Source of the DNA: an uncultured Vibrio sp.
GTDB lineage: Bacteria; Pseudomonadota; Gammaproteobacteria; Enterobacterales; Vibrionaceae
Reading direction: 5' to 3'
Assembly (NCBI RefSeq): GCF_947488985.1
Contig: NZ_CANLBV010000001.1
Span: forward strand, 1 to 64,000
Length of the DNA: 64,000 bases
The first letter of the stretch is position 1; every line of letters starts with the position of its first letter. Under the pieces are notes generated by a model, which worked only from the letters and a program-made list of their open reading frames with translations, was not told where the DNA came from and did not search any database. Below are positions 63,643 through 64,000 of the stretch, piece by piece. The position numbers and the translations under genes are program-made.

Positions 63643-64000
63643 TTAAGCTAGAACCATTCCCGGTTCTGCAAATGCAACAGGAGAACCTGCTTCCTCTTCG
63701 AATGTCGCCCATTCCCAAGCTTCTGCGTCAGCAAGTACTGCACGTAGTAGTTGGTTGTTTAGGCCGTGACCTGATTTGTATGCACGGAACTCACCAATAA
63801 TAGCGTGTCCACACATGTACAAGTCACCAATCGCATCCAGTACTTTGTGAGTTACGAACTCATTGTCAAAACGCAGACCTTCTTCATTAAGAATTCGGTA
63901 TTCGTCTAGAACGATGGCGTTATCGAAGCTACCGCCAAGTACTAGGTTTTGAGATTGTAGATACTCAATATCGCGCATGAAGCCGAAAGTACGAGCGCGA
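63643..64000 (-). CDS. lpxC: UDP-3-O-acyl-N-acetylglucosamine deacetylase (3' part)
   Basis: LpxC commits UDP-GlcNAc to lipid A synthesis. Only the C-terminal 118 or so residues lie in the window; the frame stays open at the right edge ([16 protein letters not shown]). Visible are [11 protein letters not shown], the zinc/active-site region [12 protein letters not shown] and the catalytic His in [12 protein letters not shown]. The end [11 protein letters not shown] matches the usual terminus, where FtsH recognises E. coli LpxC. Confidence 0.95.
   Translation of the reverse strand, partial: RARTFGFMRDIEYLQSQNLVLGGSFDNAIVLDEYRILNEEGLRFDNEFVTHKVLDAIGDLYMCGHAIIGEFRAYKSGHGLNNQLLRAVLADAEAWEWATFEEEAGSPVAFAEPGMVLA

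Overview
The window is a contiguous piece of a Vibrio-type chromosome (Gammaproteobacteria, Vibrionaceae). The evidence is a VpsR biofilm regulator, the enterobacterial/vibrio gene order fldB-xerD-dsbC-recJ-prfB-lysS, the orders arcB-yhcC-gltB and lpxC-secA-mutT, adjacent arcA and arcB, and many products close to E. coli and V. cholerae proteins. Coding density is high. I see no rRNA, tRNA, insertion sequence, prophage, CRISPR array or genomic island. It is ordinary core genome, and the interest lies in regulatory and decay details.

Layout. 1-3.3 kb: a DUF6482-like protein, a DUF1127 protein with a 40-codon ORF upstream, and vpsR, whose upstream region carries an 8-bp tandem repeat. 3.3-10.5 kb: the minus-strand cluster xerD-dsbC-recJ-prfB-lysS, with fldB divergent; prfB keeps its programmed +1 frameshift. 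10.6-12 kb: brnQ, broken by a frameshift. 12.2-16.9 kb: trmN6, srmB, yaaA and an AGCS-family Na+/amino-acid symporter. 17.3-20.3 kb: a DUF3545 protein and a hemerythrin protein sharing a 29-bp perfect hairpin, then ung, a 36-codon ORF with a strong ribosome site, and nfo. 20.4-21 kb: grcA behind two FNR-type boxes. 21-26 kb: the threonine operon thrL-thrA-thrB-thrC with its attenuator.

26.2-34.4 kb: a small outer-membrane-like protein, rraA, arcA (with an FNR box), a lipoprotein, arcB, a PAS-GGDEF protein with a damaged signature motif, and the radical-SAM gene yhcC. 34.4-47.3 kb: two complete and clearly different glutamate synthase operons side by side. 47.5-53.8 kb: a DUF1499 lipoprotein, mtnN, a cbiB-like gene, btuF, a TRIC/UPF0126 protein, a flavodoxin-like protein, a LysR regulator and a TSUP transporter. 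54-58.6 kb: carAB with a near-consensus sigma-70 promoter. 58.6-64 kb: dapB, mutT, secA and the 3' part of lpxC, cut by the window edge.

How the genes work together. Amino-acid and nitrogen metabolism dominate (thrABC, two gltBD pairs, carAB, dapB). A redox/anaerobiosis group (arcA, arcB, FNR-type boxes at arcA and grcA) and a DNA repair/recombination group (recJ, xerD, ung, nfo, mutT) are also present. I found no undescribed multi-gene system. The best leads are the repeat upstream of vpsR, the frame-switching 7-bp repeat and altered active site in the GGDEF protein, the replaced second redox cysteine of ArcB, a possible pseudoknot in the first gltB leader, a lipobox on DsbC, and the unannotated ORF/terminator unit between nfo and ung.
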